64,000 bases of DNA from Cinnamomum chago (lineage: Eukaryota > Streptophyta > Magnoliopsida > Laurales > Lauraceae), in the NCBI GenBank assembly GCA_038049695.1, contig CP142457.1, positions 24,194,501 through 24,258,500 of the forward strand. The letters run 5' to 3'. A program made the translations under genes and the position numbers. A model generated the notes under the pieces. That model ran no database searches. It worked only from the letters and a program-made list of their open reading frames with translations, and had not been told where the DNA came from. Shown piece by piece: positions 34,270 through 46,579 of the stretch (positions are counted from its first letter, which is position 1; each line of letters opens with the position of its first letter).

Positions 34270-35493
34270 TAAACAAGTTGTGAAATTCTAAGAACAAAAC
34301 ATGTGATGCATAAGGATTTCAATCAAATTAACAATGTAGCTCAATATATGTATGCTAAAAGCATTTGAAAGTGTAAAGCACAAAAATAGATTTGATTGAA
34401 GTTAAGGGACAAATCATACGTAATTAAAAGTTCAACTTGAAAATGATATACCTATCAATGCAAAGCAAGTTGTGAAACTTTAAAACAAAAGTACATATGA
34501 TTTGTGAAGTTGTTGAATCCAAAACATAAGATAGATTTGAAAGTGATTTTCTTATAATGAAAAACAACAACCAAAGATTCAACCAAGTATAGAAATCATG
34601 TTACATATAATTTCAAAGATGTTTTCATTAATTTGATTTACTTAGATATACCAATGTGAGTACTACTTGATTTGAATCAAGGTGATGCATCCAAAACAAT
34701 AAATCAATTCAAAAACATATACATGTTAAGGACACAACAAATCATAGTTTATCATGCTAGAAAAGATTTACCAATAATTAAAGCAAAGCATGAAAACATA
34801 TGATTAAGAAAAGTAAAGCTTACTCAGTGATTTAACTCAATGGAACCAAGCTTTAGCTTTCCAAATGACCCATTTCATCCCTTAGCTCATTCCCCTTTGA
34901 TTGGCCTCAAAACATCTCAAGGAGGGTCTCTTTGTTCCTTAAAATTTTCAAAGGAATGAACTTGTATTTATACTCAAAAAATGAGTTCTTGCGAGTTCCC
35001 GATCGACCTAGGCTTCAACGGCCATAAATCTGACCGCTTGAAAAAGAGCTCCAACGACTCTTTCTCGGTTCACCTGCAATGGGCTCGGTCGACCGAGCAC
35101 ATTGCAGGTCGACCAGGGCCCAGGGACCAAATTCCCCTAAAATTCATATTTCAAAGTATTTCTTTGAGGGGAATTTTGGGTCACTGAATCAAGCTTGGAA
35201 TCATGATTTAAATCAAACTAAGAGGTTTAAAAACATGAAACATAAAAAGCCTAAAATGATTTGAAAGATTTAAAACTCATAGGCTAGCTTGATTCATAAA
35301 ATATCTTTTCAAAACTAATTGCTTCCAAGTTTAAAAACAAAACATGCATAAATCAATATGTTTATAAGTCTTAAAAACAATGCATGTGTAAATCAAGTTT
35401 TCAAGATTTTCTAAAACAATGCATGTGTGAAAATTCAAATGATGCTAAAATGATAATGCATCTATCAAATTGCAATACACAAAATCCCTAACA
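34270..35493 (-). mobile_element. 5' LTR of the older Sirevirus-like element, outer part
   Basis: Continues the LTR after the family B insertion and ends at CCCTAACA, the mirror of TGTTAGGG. It retains a palindrome pair near 35,085-35,118 (CTCGGTCGACCGAG and AGGTCGACCA). The other pair and the central hairpin are decayed, consistent with greater age. Confidence 0.8.
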
Positions 35494-37285
35494 ACATGCA
35501 CTCACACGATTGCTTGAACTATGTTTGTAATTGCATTCAAGATCCGGATCCCCATTATTGCTAGTTGGTTTCAATTATGCCTTGAACATTCAACTGTGGA
35601 TGAAATATAAAAGACGTTATGTATCACAATTTGAACCGAACTCTATTGCAAGGACAAATGAAATTCTAATATTGACTTAGCCAATCAAAAGGTCGACTTC
35701 TGATTCAGACAACTAGGACACAGCTCCCACAATCATCACAAATCAAACAATCGGGGCATAGTTCCCAACCCGCCACCAAGGCACAAATCTCAGCTTTTCA
35801 ATCTCTAATCAGTAGTGTAACTTCTTTTTCTTTTTCTTGAATCAAGATCGATCCTAAAAAAGTGAACCTCGCCTTTAAATTGAATTTGCATTTGCATAAA
35901 TTCATAGGTGGTCACTCCCGCGAGCTCAAAAGCGAAGTGAGTCATGAGTGGTGTGTTTACTTTCTTTGGAGCACAACCCTCCACATGATGTCCTCCAAAG
36001 AGGGCCATACTGTACACACCTCATTTGGCCCCCTATGATAGCCTTAAATATTTGTCGTAAGTAGCGAGCCCCTCATTTCACCCATAATTAAATGATTAAT
36101 GGAATAATTCATATTAATTAATAACGATGAAGATGCTCATTGATAATTCTAGACTTAGTTTAACAATTTCTAGAAATTCGTAAGAGAGAAGCCGAATCAC
36201 ATCAAGATCTTGAGTCCGACCCATACTCACACGAAGAGCGGACCACAACATTATTCAAACGTTTTATGGACCTCTTAGGACACATTTAGGTTGACACTAG
36301 AGGGATTACACTTAATTTGTCTAAGTACGATACGATTAGCATGTGTTAGGAGGTTAGAATCATTGACTAAAAAATCCATCCCTTTTCTCAACCTCATTTT
36401 ATGCTTTGAAGGCTTTCCGACGATATGTAGAACGTCCAAATCCGATAAACATATCATAAGATATGGCCATCGGAAGTTTGCCTTGGGACTCGCTAAAAAT
36501 CCACTGTGGTGGCGCCCATGTGGTAAAAAACCCACTTAGGCACCCCCACATGTGCGCCCAAGTCTCCTAGTCCCTTGAAAATCTACATAGGCGCCCTCGT
36601 AGGTGGGCCCAACCCTACTTTTCACAGTTTCGGCCCGAATTCAATTCGAAACCGACCTGAACTGTACCCTAGGCTTCTGAAACCCTAAAGGCGCCCAAAT
36701 CATGTTTTTCCCCTACGGGACCTCGAGTGTTACAGAATACACATGGGCGCACTTGTGTGTGCACCCAACCCTCAAAACCCCAGTTAGGCAGCATTATATG
36801 TGTGCCCTAGTGGTTTGAAACCCTAATTCGCATTGGGATCCATGAATTCTCTAGAAATTCACGTAAGCAGCAGCCCTAATCTCCTTTGCACGCCACAAAC
36901 CATTATGTAAGACCTTTTTATCCCACTTGCAAGAGGAGGCTACCAAAAGGAAAGAGAGAAAAGAGAGGAATAGAGTAGCCATCTTAGAGAGAGCTCTAGA
37001 TCTATGAGAAAGGAGAGAGGGAAGCATTCTGGTTTTTAAGATCAGCAAGGGAGAAAGCCCTCGGATGCCATGGATCTGCGTGAGAGCTTCGATCTAGGAC
37101 TTGAAGGACGCAATCCAAACTGATACTTCTAGATCTAGTCCGTTTAATCGACTTTCATCATCATTAGTAGTTATAAATATACATAGGATCTTGCATACAT
37201 TGTAGATTTGCATTGATATTGGTATTCTCTTAGTAGATCTACCACTCATCAACCTTCCATAGTTAGAAACATGCCTAGGTTCATT
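35494..37285. other. unclassified retroelement-derived DNA with GGCGCCC motifs
   Basis: No convincing gene. From about 36,500 to 36,830 it contains GGCGCCC-type motifs (GTGGCGCCCATGTGG, GTGCGCCCAAG, GGCGCCCTCG and others) that continue at 39,170-41,360 on the far side of the solo LTR at 37,286-39,048. The two flanks therefore belong to one older repeat. I could not assign a family. Confidence 0.5.
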
Positions 37286-39048
37286 TGTTAGTTTTGTGGT
37301 CTCAATACCAGTATATGATGAATAAATTGATTAATTTCTTTATTTATCAATATATATTGTTGCTTTCCTTTCATGAGATGAATGGTGGTTTATTACTTGT
37401 TTGCACATAACTAATACGAATGACATAATGGTTCATGAGATGAACCGAAGTCCACAAGTATACTAGATGTAATACATGTGTATGGATGAGATCAACATAC
37501 AGGAGACATGTATTGCAAATCTTATACTTAAATATCTTCACAACTAGTGATGAGATTGGGCATCTCATCTGACAAGGTTGCAACGCTTTGATCACTATGA
37601 GATAGTGTGATTTGTCTCGATCATCAGAATGTAAGATTCTGGATCATGGTGCTGGTACATTGGATGTATTGAAGGACCATGAGAAACACCTTATATATAT
37701 TGTCTTTATTTTAAGGTCTGCTCTCATAATTTCCTAGCAATAGGCTCATAGTCCTGAGACATTAATGAACTCAAGTTTCTATCTATTCATTTGCTTTGAG
37801 TCACCAATGAGTGAGGCCAATTGTAGGTCAACACCTCGGTGATTTGGGTACGTGGTAGTAGAGCTGTGGGAACATTCAATGGTCAAGATGGAATCTATCT
37901 TTAATATCCCCTTGTGCCAATTAATGGATTTATCATTGGTAAGTGCGCACCCATTCCAATTAAGAGTTAATTGGATCGGTACCAAATGATCATTATAATT
38001 AATTGGGGCTCAAGGATAATAAGATATGAATCTAGTTTGGTGGACAGGTCCAATTGATCCATGGATATAAATGGAGGGGCCTACTTGTGGTACTGAGGAA
38101 GTTTAGGGTCTTCATTATAATATATTCCTAAGACTGGAGTTCAATTGCATTTATATAGTGGAGTTATTTGCAATTAACTGTGGGCTCGAATCGCACATGA
38201 GATGTGGGGTCGCGTGTCCCAATTGGAGCCAGCTTTCTAAGGAATCCCTAGTGGTCCCCACGCTAGCCCAAGATATTAGAAAGATACTAATTATAGTAGA
38301 ACTCTAAAAGGAAATAGAAAGTTACTATTTCTATTTGAAGTGAGACTTCTAATAGTGGTAATAGTAAGTTACTAATTATTAATGGAAGTGAGACTTCTAC
38401 TTTAATTAGTAAAAGAGAAAGTTACTGATCATATTTAAAGTAAGACTTCTAATTGTGATTTAATAAGCAACTAATTGTTGTGGAAGTAAGACTTCTATTT
38501 CAGTTAGATTGAGGTGGTTGCTTAAGTGCTATAAAAAGGGGAGAGGAGTGCCTTGGACGCCCCCATGCATTAATTCCATCTTGGAATTCACGCCCAAGCC
38601 CCTTTTGTGCAAGTGTTGCACAATCCTCTTCCTCTCCCTCTTCTAGTTTCTCTTCTAGTTTCCTTTATGGTTTTTCTCTTGGAGATTCCACCATCTTCTT
38701 GAGAAAAGAGAATCTGATACGGGTCATAGCGTGGAAGATCAAAAGGTTTTGGAGATTTTGATTTGATTAGAGAAGGTGTTCATCATCAAAGAAAGAATTC
38801 AAAGTCTCCATTAGAGCACTACCAAGCTCCAAAGGTATAATCTACATCCTTATATGTTGTGGATTTCGTTGTTGCATGTTTAGGTGTTGTTTTCTATCTT
38901 CTAGATAGGATATATTGTTGTATATGGTTTATGAGTTTGAGGGATTGTATCCTGGATTAGGTTTGTTGCCTTCTAGATAGTTGATCCCTGCATCAAGTGG
39001 GTCAAAAGTTTTTGAAACCTATCTGAATGACCCATCTATTTTCCAACA
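37286..39048 (+). mobile_element. solo LTR, family A copy 3 (1,763 bp)
   Basis: Runs TGTTAGTTTTGTGG to TTTCCAACA with a perfect 5 bp target duplication TCATT (37,281-37,285; 39,049-39,053). GCTATAAAAAGGGGAG at about 38,529-38,544 is a good TATA box. It is homologous throughout to 5,666-7,422 and, inverted, to 1,724-3,580. The internal TCTAATTGTGATTTAATAAG / AGTGAGACTTCT repeats (38,330-38,500) are conserved among copies. Confidence 0.94.
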
Positions 39049-41640
39049 TCATTCACATGTTATAGTTCTGCACCATCTTCATCATCCCGGACTCGTGATT
39101 GGTTAGATCTTGCATACATCTCATTTTCATCAAGGAAATCCGAATTTGAGAAATAAGAAAAAATAAATCACTTGGGCACCACTACCTATGCACCCAAGTG
39201 TCTGGAATAGGGTTCCGATCTCGTTGCTTATTTTGCATTCGTTCATCTTCTTAGATTCGAACTTCCTATCACAGGCATTGACGTCAGGGCCCTCAGATTT
39301 GTGATCGAATGTTCTGAATCGTGCGAAAAACAGCGAAAGAAGACATGATATATCATTGAAACTCTAGAAAAAAGGGACAATCCAATAGTGGCGCCCAAGT
39401 CCCTCATGACAAGATCTGTCCACCAGATTTCGGATTTGGCACTATGATTCTTGGATCCGAAAGTTCTGATATCTATAAGTCGCATTAGACATCTGCATTA
39501 GTTGCGGGATATCAAAAATCGCGTCAAAACATCACTAAAGATTGCTGAAAAATAAACTTTGCGTTAAAGTCCACAGGAAAGTGACTTAGGCGCCACTACC
39601 TGTGCTTCGAAGTGGTCTAAGAGCACCTGGGCGCCATTGCTTATGTGCCCAGGTCCCCAGTTTGCTTCCCAACCCGTATTTTCGATATTTCCCATTACAT
39701 CTTGCTTGTTGTTAAGTTGCTGTAATGATTCTTGTTGATTGCTGAACCTCTGCACTTTGAATAGTTGAGTTGTCACACACATTAGACTAGGTTGCATCGA
39801 TATCACATAAAATACCAAAAAAATCAGAAAAACATAAAACCCTTTCCTTCCCATCTTGCTCTTTAGTAATTATAGAAAATAACACAAAAAAAGTGAGACT
39901 AAAAGAAATAGAAAAATCTTAAAAAATAGGTATTAGGTAGATGACCCTAGATTGCTCTACATAGGCCTAAGTGAATTGAAATTCTAATTAATTAAACTAT
40001 GAATTAAAATCTTAATTAACAAACTTAATTTAATAAACCCTAATTAACAAGTTCCAATTGATCAAAACCCTAATTAACAAATTCCAACTAATTAAAACCC
40101 TAAATAACAAATTCTAATTAAAAAGCCCTAATTAACAAACCCTAATTAAGACTCTAATTAAGATCCTAATTAAAACATTTAATTGATAAACACCTAATTA
40201 AACCTTAATTAACAAAACCCTAATAAACCTAAATCCCAATTAATCAAAACCTTAATTAATAAGTCCTGATTAATAAAATCTTTATCAACAAAATTCAAAT
40301 TAAAGATCCCCAATTTCAAACTTTAATTAATAAATCCTCAAACTCGAATTAGAGATTATCCCAAATAGATACTCGATGCCAAAAGTCCCAGAAAAAGACA
40401 CCTAGGCGCCACTATGAGTGCGCCCAGGTGCATTATTTTCACTTAGGCGCCACTACAGGTGTGTCCAACTCACTATTTCTGCCCCGGGACGCGTCACAAT
40501 TGCATTTCGACTTCCAGATCTTCACCACTACCTCATCCAGAACCTAAAAAAAACAAAACCAACTCAAAACGTAAGATTCATTAACTCGGACTGTCGAAAC
40601 AGAGAAATGGCCACTTGGGCGCACCTACAGCACCACTTAGGCTCCACAGCTTGTGCACCCAAGTCACAAATACAGCCCCGGGACCATTAGTTCCCAATTC
40701 GTTTTGAACTTCAACCCAACTCAACATCGCATAATCCTCACATAACCCAAAACAACTCTGAAGTTAAAGATTCTACCGAATTAAACCTGTCTGGAACCCT
40801 AAATTAGAACCGGACACCTAAAAAGTGTCAAAATATCACTTGGGCGCTACTATTGGTGCGCATAGGTTTACAGAACCACTTAAGCATCACTATAGGTGCG
40901 CCCAAGTCCATGGTCTGACCCAAGTTGTGAATTCCCATTGCGTTTCGAGTTCCAGACTTAAATTAGTTAAAACAACCCAAAAACTAAAACAACACTAAAA
41001 ACAGGATCTTCCCTCGATGAAAACTCCCTAGAATCCAGAAATAAAGTCGAAATTGTAGTTAATTGTTAAATTGTACAGTCGTACAAAACCAACCACTCGG
41101 GCACCACTGTAGGTGCACCCAAGTCATCCAAAGTCACCACGGTGGCGCCCAACCTCCCTGTTGACCCCACTTCGCTGGTTTCAATATCATCTTGAATTCC
41201 AGAGTTAAGTCCTTATAATAAAAATACCCCAGAATCTCCAACAACTAAAACAGAACCCTAAACCATCCTTAATCCATCCTTAATCCAACTCTTAATCAAA
41301 CTATAACTTAAAACAAACTGAACCTATTAAAATCACACTTAACAGGTCACTTAGGCGCTAAAACCGTCGAATTTAGGTCATTTACACCGTAGGATTAAAT
41401 CGGATTTCCTCATTAGGTAGGATAGAGCATTAGGCTATGTCCCATCACTTTTCTTGATCCGTTAAGGGATCGAGAAAGCTGAACCTTAGGTTAGGATTAA
41501 TTTGATGATTAGTAATAATACATTAATCGCATAAATCCAAGTAAAACCCCTAGTTAGGCCCTTAGCCCCATATCAAAATTCCATAGAAACTATTAAACCA
41601 ACAAAACAAACCCAAAAATATTTTTCCTTTTATTTCTTCT
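39049..41640. repeat. array of self-complementary GGGCGCC motifs in unclassified repeat
   Basis: At least ten motifs of the form CTTGGGCGCCACTA ... GGTGCGCCCAAG lie at about 39,172, 39,384, 39,585, 39,628, 40,402, 40,440, 40,613, 40,647, 40,846, 40,899, 41,096 and 41,350; more lie at 36,500-36,830. Left and right halves of most units are near-perfect reverse complements and could fold into 10-14 bp stems. No coding region is seen. The whole 36.5-41.4 kb stretch, minus the solo LTR, seems to be one repeat. Confidence 0.75.
39980..40345 (+). repeat. CCCTAATTAA-type array
   Basis: About 25 degenerate copies of CCCTAATTAA plus a short AT spacer (ACAAA, TCAAAA) in 365 bp. The sequence is AT-rich and lies between two groups of GGGCGCC motifs. 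Confidence 0.85.
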
Positions 41641-42424
41641 TCCACCTCCGGTGCCAAATGTTTAATCAAACTAATTGATAAAAAGGAATGTAGAACTGAT
41701 TTCTAAAATGAAATTAATGAAAATGATGAGATGAGATCAGTGATTTCACACACTTTGCATATTTTTATTTCGACCCATTAGCCAGCCTCAATCAAACGCC
41801 GGCCCATTGGCCACCTTTGATCAATCCCGGCCCATCGGCCACAATCAATAAATTTCGGCCCATCGGCCTTTCACTTTTTATCACTTGTGTATCGCACACA
41901 AAAACATAGAAATCACAAATCGAAATCTCATTTGCATCATTATCATGGTTTGAAAAATCAGCCTTCAAACCCTATTTTGCCAAGGGATTTGAAGCGGTAC
42001 CGAGGAACAGGGCTAATTCTCTTCTTAAATGTTTAGCACCTCCCCCTTTTATTTTCTTTATTTTAGTTATTACTTTACTTAGATTCACTATGATTAAGCC
42101 ATGTGAGGATTAACCCTTATTTGGACCTTAACTCATGACCCTAAATTGGCTCAATATCAAAGAAACTCAAAGAGACCCAAATCAATGTGACAGGATAACC
42201 GTCGTGCGTTGCTGGCAGCCCATTAGACGAGAGGAAGGGCCCACCCATTTTATTTTCTCCTGTTTTTCTTCAACTTAGGTCGAAGAATGGTGTTACAGTC
42301 GTACTATCGCTGGCGATCATGATCCGTCAATTTTGAGGGTAGTTAGAATCCTCATCTTCGATGTACAAATTCAAATAACATATATAGATTAATGGCGATC
42401 TCCATCCCCGGGGGATCAAAATTA
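41641..42424. other. unclassified, with GGCCCATCGGCC repeats
   Basis: Four units of about 30 bp at 41,770-41,870 share CGGCCCATCGGCC (first one reads GACCCATTAGCC), each followed by a CAATCAA spacer. Otherwise no gene or known domain is seen. It probably belongs to a retroelement. Confidence 0.5.
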
Positions 42425-43035
42425 ACATCTGACAATTCCGACATTGTTTGACCTAGTTTTGGCTTCTGACGGTAAATCGGCACCCCTGCGCAACAAAGTC
42501 TTCGACTTTCCTGAAAAATCAGAAACTTTGCCCTCTGTCTTGCATGGCTTCTTGTCAAGTTTTCTGTAGGAAAATCATACCAAAATTTGAACAAAAATAC
42601 CAAGAAAAAGATGTCAAAAAGGAAAAATTTGATAAAACTAGAAAAATGCCAAAAAAGGAGTCCGGGTTTCCACGAAACCCCATTTTTTGGGCTGTTTTTG
42701 CATTTTGAGTCATTTGGCCTCTGTGATTTTCTGAAAATCTGATTTCCGGGGCAAGAAATCCGTCGATATTTGACAACATCACAGATTCACCGTCGAAATC
42801 ATGGGGTCATCATCGGACACTCGAAATCATCAACCGGCCAACCAAGAAAACATACTTTCTGCTCGACCAATCGAGAAATTGACAAGACTGATGGTATCGG
42901 CCCACCGGCGACAATTAATGTCTGAAATTGCATGATCATCCAACAACAATCGATGTGGTAAATCCATCGGCGATCAAGGCTCCCTACGTCACTGGTAGAA
43001 TTCCAAGTCACGCGGCGTGGCCCACATAATGACAC
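42425..43035 (+). mobile_element. diverged fragment of Tat-type LTR
   Basis: Homologous by eye to 17,050-17,760 of the Tat LTR. Shared words include TTTGACCTAGTTT, AAAGTCTTCGA, GAAACTTTG, CGAGAAAT and GACAAGA in the same order and spacing. It is an old, partial copy without visible ends. Confidence 0.7.
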
Positions 43036-43162
43036 AAACTTGGGACCTCCATTAGGCCTATTCCTAATAGCTCCCTTGAGATTGCATTTTTCCCTCGAGA
43101 AATACAAGTGATGGATTTTAAAGATGCTTAATTAGATAAAAACCAAGTCCTAGCGAGTGGGA

Positions 43163-43386
43163 GTGTTGGAAAACCACACATCCCATATTGCCCAAGTCCT
43201 GAGTTGGACAGGGCTTCATATACTTGTTTGGGCCTTCCACTTATCTCATAGGTGGAATGCCCAAATAGGCACTTGGGCTACACAAGAACGATGTGATTAA
43301 AGCTTAAGCTAATAGGTGGAAAGGCCAAACATGTATATGAAGACTTGTCCGACTCAAGACTTGGATGATGTGGGACTTTCCAACAC
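43163..43386. mobile_element. fold-back (MITE-like) element, 224 bp
   Basis: Starts GTGTTGGAAAACCACACATC and ends with the inverted counterpart GATGTGGGACTTTCCAACAC. Inverted similarity continues inward over most of the element (CCAAGTC, TGAGT, GGACA, CTTCATATAC, TTTGG, TTCCACYTAT), so it could form a long hairpin. No obvious target duplication. Sequences starting TGTTGGAAAGTCCCACATC are widespread in plant genomes. Confidence 0.75.
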
Positions 43387-43494
43387 TATCCACACTACCC
43401 TGGGGTAAAATCCTACAAAGATCACAGGAGTAGATTCTAAACCGTTGGACATGTAATGCAACTTTTAAAAGGAGTAAATAAGATGGTTAGGAGC

Positions 43495-44625
43495 ATTATA
43501 TTGAATTTATGTTGAGGTTATCCTTATCATTAATTTAAACAAATTGCAAATTTATGTTGAGGTTATCTTTAATTTGGTAAGGCTAGTCAATTTATATTGA
43601 GGTCGTCCTTATCCTCCAAGGTGATTTATGTTGATCAAGTTATCCTTATTCTCGATAGAGATTGTGGATTTATGTGGAGGTTATTCTTATATTCAGTTGA
43701 GATTGGGGATTTATGTTGAGGTTATCATAATCCTTATTAGATACTATGTTGAGGTTATCCTTATTATCGATAGTGGATTTATGTTGAGGTTATCATAATC
43801 CTTATTAGAAACTATGTTGAGGTTATCCTTATTCTCGACAGTGTATTTATGTTGAGGTTATCTTTATCGTCGATAGGAATTGTAGATTTATGTGGAGGTT
43901 ATCATTATCCTCGGTAGAGATCATGGATTTATGTTGGAGTTATCCTTATCCTTGCTAGAGATAACGAATTTATCTTGAGGTTGTCCTTATACTTAATAGT
44001 AGATTTACATTTAGATTATCTTTATCTTCAGCATAGACAGTGAATTTATGTGGAGCTTATCCTTATACTAGACAGTGATTGTGGATTTATGTTAAGGTTA
44101 TCCTCATTCTCATTAGGGTGAACTTACTTTAAAGTTGCCCTTATCGACATTGGATTTACATTTTAAGATGATCATTATCCTTGGTAGGGACTAGGGATTT
44201 ATGAAGAGGTTATCATTATCCTCACTATGGACTGAGAATTTAAGTGGAGGTTATCCTCATCCTTAATTAGTAGGGATTGTGGATTTATGTTGAGGTTATC
44301 CTTATCCTTGCTAGGCATAGTATATTTATGTTGATGTTGTCCCTATCCTATACAGTGATTTATGTTGAGGTTACCCTTATCCCAAACATGGATGTGGATT
44401 TATGTAGAGATAATCTGAGGTTATCCTATCATCGTTAGGAAGAGTGAATTTATATTGAGGTTATCCTTATCCTCAATGGTGAATTAATGTTAAGGATATC
44501 TTATCCTCAAAGTAGGGACCCTATATTTAGGTAGAGGCTATCCTCAACCCTACTAAAGATTATAGATTTGTGTTGAGTTTATCCTTATCCTCACTGGGGA
44601 CGGTGGATTTATGTTGAGGTTTAAG
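43495..44625 (+). repeat. degenerate minisatellite, about 27 units of 35-45 bp
   Basis: The core GGATTTATGTTGAGGTTATC then CTTATCCTCGATAGGGATTG recurs through 1.1 kb with substitutions and small length changes in nearly every unit, suggesting an old array. It has no stable open frame and is not related to the flanking fold-back element. Confidence 0.9.
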
Positions 44626-46190
44626 GCTCTTTTTATCATTAACTGTGGAAAAAGTTAAGATTACAAGAGATGCAACTTGTATAATATAACTTGCATGCTA
44701 TGCCAAAAGGTTGATAAGGTGGTGTGTTTTACGCGCGTGCACAAAATGCTTGATAAGTTAAGCATAAAAAAAAAAAAAAAGGTTGATAAGGTGGCATTAC
44801 ATTTTATCCCCTCTAGCTAAAAAATGCAACTTTGATAAAATGACCTGGATGCTATTATCTTATGTCACCTATCCATTGCTTACAAATTAAGGTTGATAAG
44901 TTGGAGAAATGAAAAAAAATTAAGAAAGGAACTTTTCTCTTATAATATTTAAATGAAGAGAACTATATATGAAATAAAAACCTCTTCATGTGTTGGTATA
45001 AAAAAATATTTTGTAAATAAAAAATTAATTAATAGTTAGGGAAATGTCAACTCTTATTAAATGAAAACTCAATTTCACTAGAAAAAGGGCACTCCTCTAC
45101 CGTTTTAGAAGAAAATGTCTTCTCCTTTTTCTCAAATTCTAGTTAGGAGAATTACTTATCTTCATAGGAGTAGATCAAGATAAAGAAATAGATAATTCAA
45201 TAGAGTAAAAAATGTTCTGCTACCCCCCACTTTCTATAATTTAATAAGTCTTTTAAGAAACTTCAATAACTTTATTGTAAAATCACTACCAATTAAAATC
45301 GGGCACATGTCGAGATTTGAGGAGCTTAAGAAAGCCTTTATATTTAGCATTCATTTAATTAATGATTTTTATCCCTTCGTTAACAACATCCAATTAAGAA
45401 CATAATTTTTCACCCCTATTAAATAAATTGTTATCTCTCCCCATACACTGGACCCACCCATATGATAGGATTGTATGAATTTTCTGGCTCAAATAATGAA
45501 AGCACTCTTGGTGGTGTACATGGACCCCATATATGATTGGAATGTATGGGCTTTCTTTCTCTAACTTGATATTTAACTTTTGCAAGATACATAGAAGCTA
45601 TATATATATAGTCTTTTTCTAATATTGAAGCTATCTTTTGCAGCTCTAAAGTGATTTCTTTTTTTTCGTATCTAATGCTTAACTATGTATTTTAAGATGC
45701 ACATTATAATTCTCTAATGTCAAAGTCATTTTTGTAAATAAAAGACATCATGGAAGATAATTAGTTTGATGCATAAGTAACCTTCACCAATATTCAAAGT
45801 TTATTTTGGAGCAAATCTATACATCTATTGGAATGTATTTTCCCTTCTTTAACCACAGGCCTCCAAACTAAGAACCCTAATTTTAGAAAATACCTCAATA
45901 CAGGTGTCAACATCTCAATCCACCCTACACTCCCTCCTCTCTTTCCACTCTCCTATCTCCTCTCCTCTCTCTCCACTATCCTCTCTCTAAAATAACTAAA
46001 CAGCATAACTTCCTATTATGCTTTTCAAGCAACTTCCTTATTATTTTCTACATTCAATGTTTAATTGGATTGATTTTGTTATATCATCTACATTGGATTT
46101 AGTTTCTAATCTTGATTTAGGGCTTTGGGTTTCAGATTTCTAAAATTGTTTAGATTTCTAGAATATGGGGTTTTCAATTGGTCATCAAAT
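44626..46190. other. AT-rich DNA, no gene seen
   Basis: AT-rich sequence with short homopolymers (A-run near 44,768) and pyrimidine-rich CTCTCC stretches at 45,925-45,990. I find no conserved coding, RNA gene or element ends. Confidence 0.5.
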
Positions 46191-46192
46191 AA

Positions 46193-46348
46193 GAAAGGAG
46201 GGAATGATGATTTTGGAGTTTTTGGATGGGGCCCACATGTATTCAATTTTAATAAAACATGACCACATCCGAAAGGAGGGATTCATGATATTGGAGTTGT
46301 TGGCTGGGCCCACATGTGATCAATTGTAATAAAACGTGACAAGTTCTG
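46193..46348 (+). repeat. tandem duplication of a 78 bp segment
   Basis: Two adjacent copies beginning GAAAGGAGGGA at 46,193 and 46,271. They share TTGGAGTT, GGGCCCACATGT, TCAATT and TAATAAAAC in the same spacing, with roughly 85 percent identity by eye. Confidence 0.85.
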
Positions 46349-46579
46349 GGATTGGAGAATAATACTAAGGTTGTCTCAGTATGCAATTATTAAAATATAC
46401 GCAAAAATGTATTTACTATACATATCTACTATACAGAAATATATGCATCTAAAAAAAAACACACAATGATGAACCATTTGCTTTCTCTGTTGGACTAAAT
46501 CAGATTTGTTAGAGAAAAAGGAATAAAAGCACAAACTCAAAACCACCGTAACATTCAAAATTGAAAATAACATAAATAC

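Larger units (their letters stand above)
26510..35493 (-). mobile_element. older Sirevirus-like element on the - strand, truncated, with nested insertions
   Basis: Reverse-complement homology to the interior of the 17,991-25,326 element starts near 26,510 and runs to a tRNA-Met primer site at 29,121-29,134. A 5' LTR follows (29,136 to 35,493), interrupted by a 4.4 kb insertion (29,837-34,269). The 3' LTR and the end of the interior are missing, so the element is truncated at its 3' side, next to the Tat LTR. Divergence from the + strand copy is much greater than between that copy's two LTRs, so it is older. The outer LTR end reads CCCTAACA at 35,493. Broken. Confidence 0.8.

Noticed and set aside
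39980-40345. Interstitial telomere repeat
   Set aside because: The unit is CCCTAATTAA with AT spacers, not runs of CCCTAAA.
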